64,000 bases of DNA. Origin: Ornithinimicrobium humiphilum. GTDB lineage: Bacteria > Actinomycetota > Actinomycetes > Actinomycetales > Dermatophilaceae. A program made the translations under genes and the position numbers. The notes under the pieces were generated by a model that saw only the letters and a program-made list of their open reading frames with translations, had not been told where the DNA came from and searched no databases. Below are positions 8,075-17,209 of the stretch, in pieces (positions within the stretch are counted from its first letter, which is position 1; each line of letters opens with the position of its first letter). The DNA lies in the NCBI RefSeq assembly GCF_006716885.1, contig NZ_VFPU01000003.1:131598-195597 (forward strand), read 5' to 3'.

Positions 8075-9079
8075 ATGGAGTTTCGACACCTCGGCAACAG
8101 CGGACTGAAGATCAGCGAGATCACCTACGGCAACTGGTTGACCCACGGGTCCCAGGTGGAGAACGAGGTCGCGCACCGGTGCGTGCGGGCCGCCCTCGAC
8201 GCGGGGGTGTCGAGCTTCGACACCGCCGACGTCTACGCCAACACCCGCGCCGAGACGGTGCTCGGCGAGGCCCTCAAGGGCGAGCGCCGCGAGAGCCTGG
8301 AGATCTTCACCAAGGTCTACTGGCCGACCGGCCCGGGCGGCAAGAACGACACCGGCCTCTCGCGCAAGCACGTCATGGAGTCGATCAACGGCTCGCTCAA
8401 GCGGCTGCAGACCGACTACGTCGACCTCTACCAGGCGCACCGCTACGACACCGAGACCCCGCTCGAGGAGACGATGCAGGCCTTCGCCGACATCGTGCGC
8501 CAAGGCAAGGCCCTCTACATCGGCGTCTCGGAGTGGACCGCCGACCAGATCCGCGAGGGGCACCGGCTGGCCACCGAGCTGGGCTTCCAGCTCATCTCCT
8601 CCCAGCCGCAGTACTCCATGCTCTGGCGGGTCATCGAGCCCGAGGTCGTCCCGGCCTGCGAGGAGCTCGGCATCTCCCAGATCGTGTGGAGCCCGATGGC
8701 CCAGGGCGTGCTCTCGGGCAAGTACCTGCCGGGCCAGCAGCCGACCGAGGGTCGCGCCGCCGACGAGAAGATGGGCAGGGGCATGCAGGGCTTCCTGCGC
8801 GACGAGGTGCTCACCGCCGTGCAGGAGCTCAAGCCGCTGGCGCAGGAGGCCGGCCTGACGATGCCGCAGCTGTCCATCGCCTGGGTGCTGCAGAACCCCA
8901 ACGTCGCCGCCGCCCTGGTCGGCGCCTCGCGCCCCGAGCAGGTCGAGGACAACGTCAAGGCCGCGGGCGTCACGCTCGACGCCGACCTCATGGCCAAGAT
9001 CGACGAGGTCCTCGGGGGCGTCGTCGAGCGCGACCCGGGCAAGACCGCCGAGCACGCACCGAAGACCCGCGTGGCCTGA
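8075..9079 (+). CDS. Aldo/keto reductase
   Basis: A 334-residue AKR with the Kv-beta/YghZ-like layout. The catalytic tetrad can be read: Asp and Tyr in FDTADVYANTRAE, Lys in FTKVYW, and His in DLYQAHRYD. The C-terminal NADPH-binding motif is LVGASRPEQVEDN. The ATG at 8075 is used because MEFRHLGNSGLKIS is the canonical start of the family. The loop after the catalytic Lys (WPTGPGGKNDTGLSRKH) is typical of voltage-gated-channel beta-subunit-like reductases. The carbonyl substrate is not assignable. Confidence 0.92.
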   Translation: MEFRHLGNSGLKISEITYGNWLTHGSQVENEVAHRCVRAALDAGVSSFDTADVYANTRAETVLGEALKGERRESLEIFTKVYWPTGPGGKNDTGLSRKHVMESINGSLKRLQTDYVDLYQAHRYDTETPLEETMQAFADIVRQGKALYIGVSEWTADQIREGHRLATELGFQLISSQPQYSMLWRVIEPEVVPACEELGISQIVWSPMAQGVLSGKYLPGQQPTEGRAADEKMGRGMQGFLRDEVLTAVQELKPLAQEAGLTMPQLSIAWVLQNPNVAAALVGASRPEQVEDNVKAAGVTLDADLMAKIDEVLGGVVERDPGKTAEHAPKTRVA

Positions 9080-9112
9080 TCTCCTCCGTCGTCGGGCCGG
9101 GCGGCCCCTGGG

Positions 9113-9724
9113 TCAGCCCGGCTCGACGACTGTGGTCACCACCCGCGTCAGGCTCGGCGTGCGCGGGGTGGAGGAGAAGCCGAAGCGCGTCGGAGGGTCC
9201 ACCGGGGCCAGCGCCCCGAGCCGCACCCCGTCGAGGGTGGCGGTCGCGTCGGTCACCGCGCGCACGTCGGTGGCGCCGTAGTACTCCCGCCGGCCGTTGC
9301 CGGCGGTGCCGCGGGTCCGCACGCCGGGCAGGACCACCCGCGCGACCGGGTCGGTGACCGTCGAGACGACCGGGTGCGCCGCCAGCGGGCGCGGCAGCAG
9401 CCGCAGCAGGCGGCCCAGCACCGTGCGCCTCCCCAGCTCGGCGTCGAGCCGCAGCGAGCGCGTCCGCACCTCCAGCCGCCTGGGCGTGCGCAGGACGAAG
9501 ACCGGCTCGATCCGCGTCTCGTCGAAGGAGTAGGTCGAGGACACGAACTCGGCGACCTGCTCGCTCGGGGCCAGGAGCATCCGGTGGCCGTCCACCTTCT
9601 CGACCATGACGTCGGCGAAGGCGCCCAGCGGCGAGTCGTCCCAGGTGCCCACGACCAGCCGCACTCCCCCGGCCGTGCCCACCCCCAGGATGTGGCCGGT
9701 GAAGGTCCAGGTGCGCGACGCCAT
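9113..9724 (-). CDS. Hypothetical protein
   Basis: A 203-residue soluble protein without a recognised domain. It begins MASRTWTFTGHILGVGT, alternates beta-rich stretches (VRLVVGTWDDSPLGAFADVMVE, RIEPVFVLRTPRRLEV) and lacks signal or membrane segments. The composition and strand pattern suggest an all-beta or alpha/beta fold. It is convergent with the aldo/keto reductase and divergent from the aminotransferase. The start codon sits in a GGTATG hexamer. Confidence 0.6.
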   Translation of the reverse strand: MASRTWTFTGHILGVGTAGGVRLVVGTWDDSPLGAFADVMVEKVDGHRMLLAPSEQVAEFVSSTYSFDETRIEPVFVLRTPRRLEVRTRSLRLDAELGRRTVLGRLLRLLPRPLAAHPVVSTVTDPVARVVLPGVRTRGTAGNGRREYYGATDVRAVTDATATLDGVRLGALAPVDPPTRFGFSSTPRTPSLTRVVTTVVEPG

Positions 9725-9768
9725 ACCCCCATCCTGCTGTGCCGCAGGCATGCTGACACCCTGAACCC

Positions 9769-10920
9769 ATGACCGCGCCGTTCGACCTGACCCTGGACGA
9801 CATGCTCGAGCACCGCTCGGCGAAGTGGAGCCGCGTCCCCGACGGGGTGCTCCCCGCGTGGACGGCCGAGATGGACGTGCGCACCGCGCCCGCGATCGCG
9901 GAGGCGCTGCAGCTGGCGGTGCGGCGCTCCGACTTCGGCTACGCGGGCGACCCGGCGCCGGTCGCGCGCGCCTTCGCCGGCTTCGCCCGCGACGTCTGGG
10001 ACTGGGAGACGGAGGGCACCGGCGGGCAGACCCGGCTCTTCGCCGACGTGGGCCACGGCGTCAAGGAGGTGCTGCGCTCGCTGACCCGCCCGGGCGACCG
10101 GGTGGTCCTCAACCCGCCGGTCTACCTGTCCTTCTACCCGTGGCTGCGCTCCCTCGGCCTGGAGGCGCACGAGGTGCCGATGCTCGACGTCGCCTCCGGC
10201 GGACGTCTCGACCTGGAGGGTATGGAGCACGCGCTCGCCGAGGGCACGCGCGTCGTGCTGCTCTGCAGCCCGCACAACCCGCTGGGCCACGTCTACCCGC
10301 GCGAGGACCTCGCCGCGCTGGCCGAGCTGGCGCTCGCGCACGACGCCGTCGTGGTCGCCGACGAGATCCACGCCCCGCTCGTGCACCCGGGTGGGCCGCG
10401 CTTCGTGCCGTGGCTGACCGTCTCCGACGCCGCCCGCCAGGTCGGCATCGCGCTGCACTCGCCGTCCAAGGCCTGGAACACCGCCGGCCTCAAGCTCGCC
10501 CTCGGTGTCACGGCCGTCCCCGGTCGCTGGCCCGCCGACATCCCCGCCGAGGTCGACTGGGCGCCCTCGATCCTGGGCCAGTACGCCGCGGAGGCCGCCT
10601 ACACCGACGGGCTTGAGTGGCTGGACACGGTGCGCACCGCCCTCGAGGAGCGCACGGCGCAGCTGGCCGACCTGCTGGAGCGCGAGCTGCCGCAGGTGCG
10701 CTACGCACCGGGCTCGGCGTCCTACCTGGCGTGGCTCGACTGCCGCGAGCTCGGGCTCGGCGACGACCCGGCCAGGGTCTTCCTCGAGCGCGGCAGGGTG
10801 ATGCTGTCGCCCGGACCGGCCTTCGGCTCCGGCGGCGCGGGCTTCGCGCGGCTCAACATCGGCACCAGCGAGGAGCTGATGACCGAGGCCGTGCGCCGGA
10901 TGCGGTCGGCGCTGGACTGA
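9769..10920 (+). CDS. MalY/PatB-type PLP-dependent C-S lyase (aminotransferase class I/II)
   Basis: A 383-residue fold-type I PLP enzyme. The opening RSAKWSRVPDGVLPAWTAEMD is the MalY/PatB signature (W-x-AxMD). The cofactor site includes CSPHNPLGHVY, VADEIHAPL and the Schiff-base lysine in SPSKAWNTAGLK. The C-terminal substrate-binding arginine is in FARLNIGTS. Members cleave cystathionine or other cysteine S-conjugates to a thiol, pyruvate and ammonia; some have regulatory side roles. It is a single gene with no adjacent sulfur-metabolism gene. Confidence 0.88.
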   Translation: MTAPFDLTLDDMLEHRSAKWSRVPDGVLPAWTAEMDVRTAPAIAEALQLAVRRSDFGYAGDPAPVARAFAGFARDVWDWETEGTGGQTRLFADVGHGVKEVLRSLTRPGDRVVLNPPVYLSFYPWLRSLGLEAHEVPMLDVASGGRLDLEGMEHALAEGTRVVLLCSPHNPLGHVYPREDLAALAELALAHDAVVVADEIHAPLVHPGGPRFVPWLTVSDAARQVGIALHSPSKAWNTAGLKLALGVTAVPGRWPADIPAEVDWAPSILGQYAAEAAYTDGLEWLDTVRTALEERTAQLADLLERELPQVRYAPGSASYLAWLDCRELGLGDDPARVFLERGRVMLSPGPAFGSGGAGFARLNIGTSEELMTEAVRRMRSALD

Positions 10921-10951
10921 CGGGCCCTTCCGTCCGCGGGGCGAGGGCCGC

Positions 10952-12010
10952 TCAGGCGTCGCCGGGGCAGCCGATCGCGCCGATCCGCGCCAGGCCTGCG
11001 AGGTCGCCCGGCCCGAAGCCGATGCGGCCCGTGGTGTTGACCGGTGCCATGAGCTGGCCGATGTCGTCGACGTGGCCGAGCCCGAGCACGTGGGCCAGCT
11101 CGTGGTCGAGGACCGCCGCGTGCTGCTCGGGGCGTGCGAGGTCGTCGCGGTCCAGGACGACCTGGCCGCTGGCGTGCCAGACCCGGCGGTCGGGGCCCTC
11201 GACGGTCGTCGGGCCACCGAGCCCGGCGGCCTGGCCGGCCAGCTGCGGCACGGCGTCGGCGTCCGACCACGAGACCAGCACCGGCGACCCCAGCTCGCGC
11301 GGCTCCTCGGACCAGACCTCGTCGGACTCGCCCACGAGGTCGAGCGCCAGGCCCGAGGCTGCACCCACGCGGTCCAGGGACCCCCGGACCAGCTCGGTCC
11401 ACCCGTCGGGCGCGCCCTCGGGGTTGACGACGACCTCGACCGGGCCGCACGGGGAGAAGCCGACCGGGTCGTCGCCGCCCGGCTGGGTCTGGAGGTAGGC
11501 GTAGGCGTCGCTGGTGCCCGGGTCGACGGTGGGGAGGACGCGCTCGCCCCGGGGCGGCTCCCAGCCCCGCAGCCCCGCGCCGGGTGGCGGGGACCAGCGC
11601 TGCACGACCTCGCCGAGACCGTCGCCCCAGCGCGTCCCGCCACCGGCCGCGCTCTCCGTCGCCGGCATCCCGAGCACGGAGCGGCCGGCCGCGGTGGCCC
11701 AGGAGCGCACCTCTGTGGCCTGGGTCGGGAAGGCGATCACGGCGGCGACGAGCGCGACGACGAGGACCACCAGGGTCGAGCCGCCCCGACGGCGGCGCGG
11801 GGCCGGGACCGGCCGGACGGGGTCGAGCGCCCGCAGCGGCGGGAGGCCGTCGGTCGAGTGCACGCGCCAGCCGGTGTCGGGGCGCGCCGCGGGGTGGCCG
11901 GGCGGCGCCCCGCCGAGACCGTAGCGACGGTCCCACTCGTCGAGCTCGGCGAGCCGGCGCGCGAGCTCCGCCGCGCGCCGCTTCCTCGCGGCCGACTCGA
12001 ACAACCCCAT
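10952..12010 (-). CDS. Membrane-anchored matrixin-like zinc metallopeptidase (paralogue 1)
   Basis: A 352-residue protein with a positively charged N-terminus, one transmembrane segment (STLVVLVVALVAAVIAF, about residues 78-94) and an extracellular matrixin/M10-like domain. The zinc motif HELAHVLGLGH is the full HExxHxxGxxH, followed by a Met-turn-like QLMAP. A prolyl/cysteine segment VGFSPCGPVEVVVNPEGAP precedes the core. A shorter paralogue lies at 17210-17923. Secreted or surface proteolysis is inferred; the substrate is unknown. Confidence 0.85.
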   Translation of the reverse strand: MGLFESAARKRRAAELARRLAELDEWDRRYGLGGAPPGHPAARPDTGWRVHSTDGLPPLRALDPVRPVPAPRRRRGGSTLVVLVVALVAAVIAFPTQATEVRSWATAAGRSVLGMPATESAAGGGTRWGDGLGEVVQRWSPPPGAGLRGWEPPRGERVLPTVDPGTSDAYAYLQTQPGGDDPVGFSPCGPVEVVVNPEGAPDGWTELVRGSLDRVGAASGLALDLVGESDEVWSEEPRELGSPVLVSWSDADAVPQLAGQAAGLGGPTTVEGPDRRVWHASGQVVLDRDDLARPEQHAAVLDHELAHVLGLGHVDDIGQLMAPVNTTGRIGFGPGDLAGLARIGAIGCPGDA

Positions 12011-12057
12011 GGCCGGACACTATGCGGCACGGCCCCGACACTCCATACCCTTGGTCC

Positions 12058-13095
12058 ATGACCCGACCCCATCTGTGGATCCGTGCCGAGGCCCGCCCCA
12101 CCGAGCAGCGCGTGCCCATCGTCCCCGCGGACGCCGCGCGCCTCATCGCGGACGGCTTCGAGGTGACCGTCGAGGAGTCCCCGACGCGCGTCGTCCCGAT
12201 CGAGGAGTACGTCGCCGTGGGCTGCCGCACCGCGCCCGCCGGCTCCTGGGAGAACGCCCCCGACGGGGCGGTCGTGGTCGGCATCAAGGAGCTGCCCGAC
12301 CACCCGGCCGACCTGCGGCACACGCACGTCTTCTTCGCCCACGCCTACAAGGGCCAGGAGGGTGCCGAGGAGGTGCTCGAGCGCTTCCGCCGCGGCGGGG
12401 GCGAGCTGCTCGACGTCGAGTACCTCACGGTCGGCGGCAAGCGCGTCGTCGCCTTCGGCTTCTGGGCCGGCTACGTCGGGGCCGCGCTCGCGGTGCTGCA
12501 CGCCCGCGGTCTGCTGACCGGCCCCGTGGAGCCGATGACCCGCGACGCCCTCGACGCCCGGCTGCGCGAGAGCACCCCGGGCACCCCCGAGCGCGCCCTC
12601 GTCATCGGCTCGCGCGGCCGGTCCGGCACCGGCGCCACGGAGGCCCTGGGGGTGGCGGGCTGCGCGGTCACCCGCTGGGACCGCGCCGACACCGCCGAGC
12701 TCGACCGCGCCGCGATGCTCGACCACGAGATCCTCGTCAACTGCGTCGTCAGCTCCGGCTCCGACGGGCAGGAGCCCTTCGTGCGCCCCGAGGACGTCGA
12801 CCCGCCCCGCCGGCTGCGGGTGGTCGGCGACGTGACCTGCGACGTCACCTCCGCGGCCAACCTCATCCCGCTCAACACCGCGATCACCACGTGGGACGAG
12901 CCGGTGCGCCGCTTCGGCACCGACGAGCACCCGCTCGACGTCATCGCGATCGACAACCTGCCCTCGCTGCTGCCCCGCGAGGCCAGCGAGAGCTTCTCCG
13001 CCGAGCTGACCCCGCTGCTGCCGGACCTGGCCGACCGCTCCGGCCCGTGGGCCGCCAGCCTGGAGTGGTTCCGTCGGCACGTCCACGACGGCTGA
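12058..13095 (+). CDS. Saccharopine dehydrogenase (lysine-forming, LYS1-like) homologue
   Basis: A 345-residue protein with the alanine dehydrogenase/saccharopine dehydrogenase N-terminal domain (LWIRAEARPTEQRVPIVP, AARLIADGFEVTVEES) and a C-terminal NAD-binding half (ALVIGSRGRSGTGATEALG). The visible pattern FFAHAYKGQEGAEEVL, then ELLDVEYLT, then GFWAGYVGAALA, matches fungal-type LYS1 enzymes, which oxidatively cleave saccharopine to lysine and 2-oxoglutarate. No other aminoadipate-pathway or lysine-catabolic gene is nearby, so the physiological substrate is uncertain. ATG 12058 begins MTRPHLWIR. Confidence 0.82.
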   Translation: MTRPHLWIRAEARPTEQRVPIVPADAARLIADGFEVTVEESPTRVVPIEEYVAVGCRTAPAGSWENAPDGAVVVGIKELPDHPADLRHTHVFFAHAYKGQEGAEEVLERFRRGGGELLDVEYLTVGGKRVVAFGFWAGYVGAALAVLHARGLLTGPVEPMTRDALDARLRESTPGTPERALVIGSRGRSGTGATEALGVAGCAVTRWDRADTAELDRAAMLDHEILVNCVVSSGSDGQEPFVRPEDVDPPRRLRVVGDVTCDVTSAANLIPLNTAITTWDEPVRRFGTDEHPLDVIAIDNLPSLLPREASESFSAELTPLLPDLADRSGPWAASLEWFRRHVHDG

Positions 13096-13107
13096 GCACG
13101 ACCGGGG

Positions 13108-13125
13108 CGATAACGATCCGATAAC
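13108..13125. repeat. Paired CGATAAC direct repeats
   Basis: CGATAAC occurs at 13108-13114 and again at 13119-13125, an 11-base period that would put both copies on the same helix face. They lie just after the saccharopine dehydrogenase-like gene and before its terminator hairpin, so a regulatory role for the downstream transporter is possible but weakly supported. Confidence 0.3.
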
Positions 13126-13155
13126 GGTCGGGACGGGTCCATCCCCGTCCCGACC
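13126..13155 (+). terminator. Hairpin terminator after the saccharopine dehydrogenase-like gene
   Basis: Perfect 12-bp arms (13126-13137 and 13144-13155) with a 6-base loop begin 31 bases after the stop codon. There is no T-run, as is usual in high-GC actinobacteria. The rest of the gap to 13279 probably carries the promoter of the transporter operon. Confidence 0.65.
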
Positions 13156-13279
13156 CACTGCCCAAGGCGCGCGCGCGTAGCAAAACCGCGGCCCTGGGGT
13201 CGTCACGGGGCGACAGCCCGGGCGGTCCTGGCTACGTTGGCACGAGACCAACCCCCAGGACGACCCGAGGAGAGGCCCC

Positions 13280-14134
13280 ATGTCCAGAACCCCCCGCAGC
13301 ACCCGCGCGGCCGCCGTCACGCTCGGCGCCGTCGCGACGATGCTCCTCGCCGCCTGCGGCGACGGAGGGTCGGGCGACAACGCGCTCGGCCTCGACACCG
13401 ACGGCACGCTCGTCGTGGCGATGAGCGGCGAGTTCCAGCCGTTCAGCTACTTCGAGGGCAACACCCTCACCGGCTTCGACCACGACATCGGCGTCGCCGT
13501 CGCCGAGGAGCTGGGCCTGGAGGTCGACGCCCAGACCGGTGCCTTCGACACCCTCATCCAGGGTCTGAAGTCCAACCGCTACGACGTGCTCATCGCCTCG
13601 ATGACCCCGACCGAGGAGCGCGACAAGCAGGTCGACTTCACCGAGAGCTACTACGTCTCCGGCGCCCAGGCCTTCGTCGCCCCGGGCACCGACTGCACCG
13701 ACATCAGCCAGCTGGACTCCCCGATCATCGGCGTCGCCAGCGGCACGACCTACCAGGACTGGCTGACCGAGAACGGCGGCGACTGGGTCGGCGAGATCCG
13801 CACCTTCACCTCCGACGTCACCGCCCTGCAGGACGTCGCCACCGGCCGCCTCGACGCCGCGATGACCGACCGCAACGTCGGCCTCTACCAGATCCAGGAG
13901 TCCGGGCTCGACCTCGTGGAGTGCGGCGACCCGGTCTTCACCGAGGAGCCCGCCTTCGCGGTCGAGGAGGGCAACACCGCCCTGGTCGAGGCGCTCGACG
14001 AGGCGCTGGCGACCATCAAGGAGAACGGCACCTACGCCGAGATCTCGGAGAAGTACTTCGGCAAGGACATCTCCTCGCTCGAGGGCGACGGGGCCGGCTC
14101 CACCGACGACTCGGCCACCACCAGCGAGGGCTGA
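13280..14134 (+). CDS. Amino-acid ABC transporter substrate-binding lipoprotein
   Basis: A 284-residue extracellular binding protein. A lipoprotein signal ends in MLLAACG (lipobox cysteine at about residue 28). It is followed by the SBP_bac_3 fold: [20 protein letters not shown], the ligand-binding [20 protein letters not shown] and [14 protein letters not shown]. This is the cluster 3 (polar or acidic amino acid) signature. It opens a three-gene operon with the permease 9 bases downstream and an overlapping ATPase. A GAGGAGAGG ribosome-binding site precedes the ATG. Confidence 0.92.
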   Translation: MSRTPRSTRAAAVTLGAVATMLLAACGDGGSGDNALGLDTDGTLVVAMSGEFQPFSYFEGNTLTGFDHDIGVAVAEELGLEVDAQTGAFDTLIQGLKSNRYDVLIASMTPTEERDKQVDFTESYYVSGAQAFVAPGTDCTDISQLDSPIIGVASGTTYQDWLTENGGDWVGEIRTFTSDVTALQDVATGRLDAAMTDRNVGLYQIQESGLDLVECGDPVFTEEPAFAVEEGNTALVEALDEALATIKENGTYAEISEKYFGKDISSLEGDGAGSTDDSATTSEG

Positions 14135-14143
14135 GGTCCGGCG

Positions 14144-14857
14144 GTGTCCACCTTCCTCGAGCTCTTCGCGGAGTACTCACCGCTGTTCATCGAGGCCACC
14201 TGGGTCACGCTGCGGCTGACGGCCGCCGCGCTCGTCCTGGCCATGGTCGGCGGCGCGCTCGTCGCCGCCATGGCCATGAGCAGGGTGCGTCCGCTGCGGT
14301 GGCTCGCGACGGCATACATCGGCCTGGTGCGCGGCACGCCGCTCATCACGCAGATCTTCATCATCTACTTCGGCCTGACGGCCGTCGTCACCCTCGAGGC
14401 GTTCTGGGCGGGGGCGCTGGCGCTGGCCTTCCACAACTCCGCCTACATCGCCGAGATCATCCGCTCGGGATTCCAGGCGGTGCCGAAGGGTCTGGTGGAG
14501 GCGTCGCGGTCGCTCGGCATGTCGCGGGCCAAGACGCTCAAGCGGGTGCAGGCGCCGCTGGCGCTGCGCACCACGCTGCCGGTGCTGGGCAACCAGTACA
14601 TCATCGCGGTGAAGGACTCCTCGCTCGTCTCGTTCATCGGGATGACCGAGCTGTTCCAGACCTCGCGCAACATGGCGGCGACCACCTACGAGCCGCTGAC
14701 GTCCTACATCGTGGTGGCGATCTACTACCTCGTGATCGTCCTGGCGCTCACCGCGCTCGTCTCCTGGCTCGAGCACCGGCTGAGCGCGCACCGCCGGCCC
14801 GAGGCCGACATCACGAAGGGCCCCCAGTCCGAGCAGGAAGGAGCGAGGACCGCATGA
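14144..14857 (+). CDS. Amino-acid ABC transporter permease (HisM/GlnP type)
   Basis: A 237-residue inner-membrane permease with about five helices, starting at GTG 14144. The coupling-helix EAA motif is visible as [20 protein letters not shown], and the family segment [19 protein letters not shown] lies in the first half. The C-terminal 25 residues are hydrophilic. It forms the membrane channel, probably as a homodimer because no second permease is present. The stop overlaps the ATPase start (ATGA). Confidence 0.92.
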   Translation: MSTFLELFAEYSPLFIEATWVTLRLTAAALVLAMVGGALVAAMAMSRVRPLRWLATAYIGLVRGTPLITQIFIIYFGLTAVVTLEAFWAGALALAFHNSAYIAEIIRSGFQAVPKGLVEASRSLGMSRAKTLKRVQAPLALRTTLPVLGNQYIIAVKDSSLVSFIGMTELFQTSRNMAATTYEPLTSYIVVAIYYLVIVLALTALVSWLEHRLSAHRRPEADITKGPQSEQEGARTA

Positions 14858-15612
14858 GCACCTCCCACGGACAGGGCGGTCCCCTCGTCTCGATGCGCGG
14901 CATCGTCAAGCGCTACGGCAGCGCGACCGTGCTCGACGGCGTCGACCTCGACGTCGCCGAGGGCGAGGTCGTCACGCTGATCGGCCCCTCGGGCGCCGGC
15001 AAGAGCACGCTGCTGCGCTGCGTCAACGGCCTGGAGCGCATCTCCGAGGGCACCATCGAGGTCGCCGGCGAGCAGCTCTCCTACGGCGAGAAGGGGCTCA
15101 ACCGGCTCCGCTCGCGGATCGGCATGGTCTTCCAGTCGTTCAACCTCTTCCCGCACATGACCGTCATGGACAACCTGACCGTCGCCCAGCGCGAGGTGCT
15201 GGGGCGCTCCAAGGACGAGGCGACCACCCGTGGCGCCGAGCTGCTTGAGCGGGTCGGGCTGGCGCACAAGGCCAAGGCGTATCCCGACAACCTCTCCGGC
15301 GGCCAGCAGCAGCGCGTCGCGATCGCCCGCGCGCTGGCCATGGACCCGGCCGTCATGCTCTTCGACGAGCCGACGTCGGCGCTCGACCCGGAGCTCGTGG
15401 GCGAGGTGCTCGACGTCATGCGCACGCTCGCGGAGGAGGGCATGACGATGATGGTCGTCACGCACGAGATGCGCTTCGCCCGGAGGGCGGCCGACCGGGT
15501 CGTGCTCCTCGCCGACGGCGGCATCGCCGAGCAGGGGCCCCCGGAGCAGGTGCTGGACTCGCCGACCAGCGAGCGCGGGCAGGCCTTCCTCGCCCAGCTG
15601 CAGGAGCACTAG
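14854..15612 (+). CDS. Amino-acid ABC transporter ATP-binding protein (GlnQ type)
   Basis: A 252-residue ABC ATPase with all core motifs: Walker [11 protein letters not shown]-loop [13 protein letters not shown], signature LSGGQQQR, Walker [13 protein letters not shown] and switch [15 protein letters not shown] is characteristic of the polar amino-acid (GlnQ/HisP) group. It completes the three-gene importer with the upstream lipoprotein and permease. Confidence 0.93.
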   Translation: MSTSHGQGGPLVSMRGIVKRYGSATVLDGVDLDVAEGEVVTLIGPSGAGKSTLLRCVNGLERISEGTIEVAGEQLSYGEKGLNRLRSRIGMVFQSFNLFPHMTVMDNLTVAQREVLGRSKDEATTRGAELLERVGLAHKAKAYPDNLSGGQQQRVAIARALAMDPAVMLFDEPTSALDPELVGEVLDVMRTLAEEGMTMMVVTHEMRFARRAADRVVLLADGGIAEQGPPEQVLDSPTSERGQAFLAQLQEH

Positions 15613-15620
15613 ACGGGTCC

Positions 15621-15656
15621 CGGGCACCCGCCGGGCGTCAGCCCAGCGGGTGCCCG
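15621..15656. terminator. Bidirectional hairpin between convergent genes
   Basis: CGGGCACCCGC (15621-15631) and its perfect inverted copy (15646-15656) enclose a 14-base loop. The hairpin sits just after the ABC ATPase stop and extends into the last codons of the opposite-strand PIG-L gene, so it could end transcription from both sides. Confidence 0.6.
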
Positions 15657-16435
15657 ACCGTCATCCCGGCGGGCAGGCCGGGCTCGATGTACCACTCCGT
15701 GCCGAACGCCCCCGCGAACTCCTCCTCGCCCATGCCGAGCATCCACCCCACGTCCTCCTGCGAGGCGTGGCACGCGAGCGCCCGGCGCTTGACGTCGATC
15801 ACCGGTCGCACGTCGACCCGCCAGTGGATCTCGGCCTCCGGCGAGCCGAAGGGGTTGCCGTCGTCGGCGGGCGCGTCGGGGTCCCAGTCGGCCCCGTCGA
15901 CCACGAGACCCGCCTCCTTCGCCGCGAGGTACTGCCGCCGCATCTCGTCGCGGTTCATCGTCGCCTCGAGCAGCCGCGGACGGCGGGCCGCGAGCTCGGC
16001 CGCCCGGTGCACGACCGCGTGCACCTTGACGTGGTCGGGGTGCCCGTAGCCGCCGTGCCAGTCGTAGCCGACGAGCACGTCGGCATCCTCCTCGTCGAGG
16101 ACCGCCGCCAGCCGACCGGCGGCCTCCTCGGTGTCGGCGCCGTGGAAGGACTGCTCGTGGCCGTTCTGCTCCCAGCCGGTCATGCCCGAGTCGGCGTAGC
16201 CGAGCCAGGAGACGCGCGCGGTCCCGAGCACCTGCGCGGACGCCTCGGCCTCGGCCCGCCGGCGGTCCACGACGGTCTCGCCCTCGGCCAGGTCGGCGGG
16301 CACCGAGCCGTGGTCGCCGTTGGTCGCGTAGACGCACACGACGCGGTGGCCGGCGTCGACCGCCAGGCGCATCGTGCCGGCGGTCTGGGACGCCTCGTCG
16401 TCGGGGTGGGCGTGGAGGAAGACGATGGTGCTCAC
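15638..16435 (-). CDS. PIG-L family deacetylase (mycothiol/LmbE-like)
   Basis: A 265-residue zinc-dependent N-deacetylase. The metal site is clear: FLHAHPDDEA near the N-terminus and GYGHPDHVKVH at about residues 125-135. The GTG start at 16435 places the HPDDE motif about 10 residues in, as in the family. MshB and the mycothiol S-conjugate amidase Mca are the best-known actinobacterial members and act on GlcNAc-Ins or mycothiol conjugates; the EMRRQYLAAKEAG and VDVKRRALACHASQ segments fit this branch. Exact substrate not assignable. Confidence 0.87.
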   Translation of the reverse strand: MSTIVFLHAHPDDEASQTAGTMRLAVDAGHRVVCVYATNGDHGSVPADLAEGETVVDRRRAEAEASAQVLGTARVSWLGYADSGMTGWEQNGHEQSFHGADTEEAAGRLAAVLDEEDADVLVGYDWHGGYGHPDHVKVHAVVHRAAELAARRPRLLEATMNRDEMRRQYLAAKEAGLVVDGADWDPDAPADDGNPFGSPEAEIHWRVDVRPVIDVKRRALACHASQEDVGWMLGMGEEEFAGAFGTEWYIEPGLPAGMTVGHPLG

Positions 16436-16556
16436 CGGGTCATTGTGTCCGCCGGGGGCGTGGTGCGCCCCGCGCACGACCGGGTATGTCGCATCTCGCC
16501 GGCGCGCGGGGCCGCGGACCGTTGTGCCGCCCGGCCCCCGGTGGCAGGCTGAGGGC

Positions 16557-17174
16557 ATGGGACTCGCAGAAGTGTTCCAGCGACGCAGCGACGGCAGCGC
16601 GGAGCCCCCGACCAGGGTGCCCCCGCCGACGCCCCCCTCGGTGGCCGAGCAGGTCGCCACGCTCACCCGGCTCGGGCTGGAGCCGCAGGGCGTGACGGTC
16701 GCCGACATCGAGGCCGACCGTGACGCCGCCCTGCTGCTGCGGCGGCACCCCTACGTGGCCGCCCTCCACTGCCTGAGCCGCGACGGCGACGGCCTCACGT
16801 CCCACCCCCGGGTGACGACGATCGACCTCGAGCACGTGGTCGGGCCCGACTCCTACCCGCACCTGCTGCGCCGCCTCGCGGGGACCGCCGGCACGGCGGA
16901 CCTGCTGGAGGAGGTCAGCGGCGGGGTCGACCAGCCGCGGGGCCGGTGGATCCTGCGCTTCACCTTCGACGGGGTGACGCGGGAGATCCACCCGAGGCTC
17001 GACGGCGACCGTGTCGACCCGCTGGTGCTGCGCGAGATCGCCGAGGCCGTGGCGGGGCCGACCCTGCGTCCCGCGCTGGTCCGGCACGGGCAGCGGGTGT
17101 CGCTCGCCTACGTGCCGCCCCGGCACGCCGGTGAGCTGCAGCGGGTGCTCGACGCCTGGGCCGACCTGGCCTGA
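16557..17174 (+). CDS. Hypothetical protein
   Basis: A 205-residue soluble protein without a recognised family. A proline-rich N-terminus (about residues 1-35) precedes an alpha/beta region (AEQVATLTRLGLEPQGVTVADIE, then HPYVAALHCLSRDG). The leader-like 'LTRLGL' resembles the N-terminus of the DUF5701 protein in this window, but the rest differs. No membrane or signal segment. A single gene transcribed away from the PIG-L gene. Confidence 0.6.
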   Translation: MGLAEVFQRRSDGSAEPPTRVPPPTPPSVAEQVATLTRLGLEPQGVTVADIEADRDAALLLRRHPYVAALHCLSRDGDGLTSHPRVTTIDLEHVVGPDSYPHLLRRLAGTAGTADLLEEVSGGVDQPRGRWILRFTFDGVTREIHPRLDGDRVDPLVLREIAEAVAGPTLRPALVRHGQRVSLAYVPPRHAGELQRVLDAWADLA

Positions 17175-17209
17175 CGGACGTCTCGCGGCGACCCAGATCC
17201 GGCCGGCGC

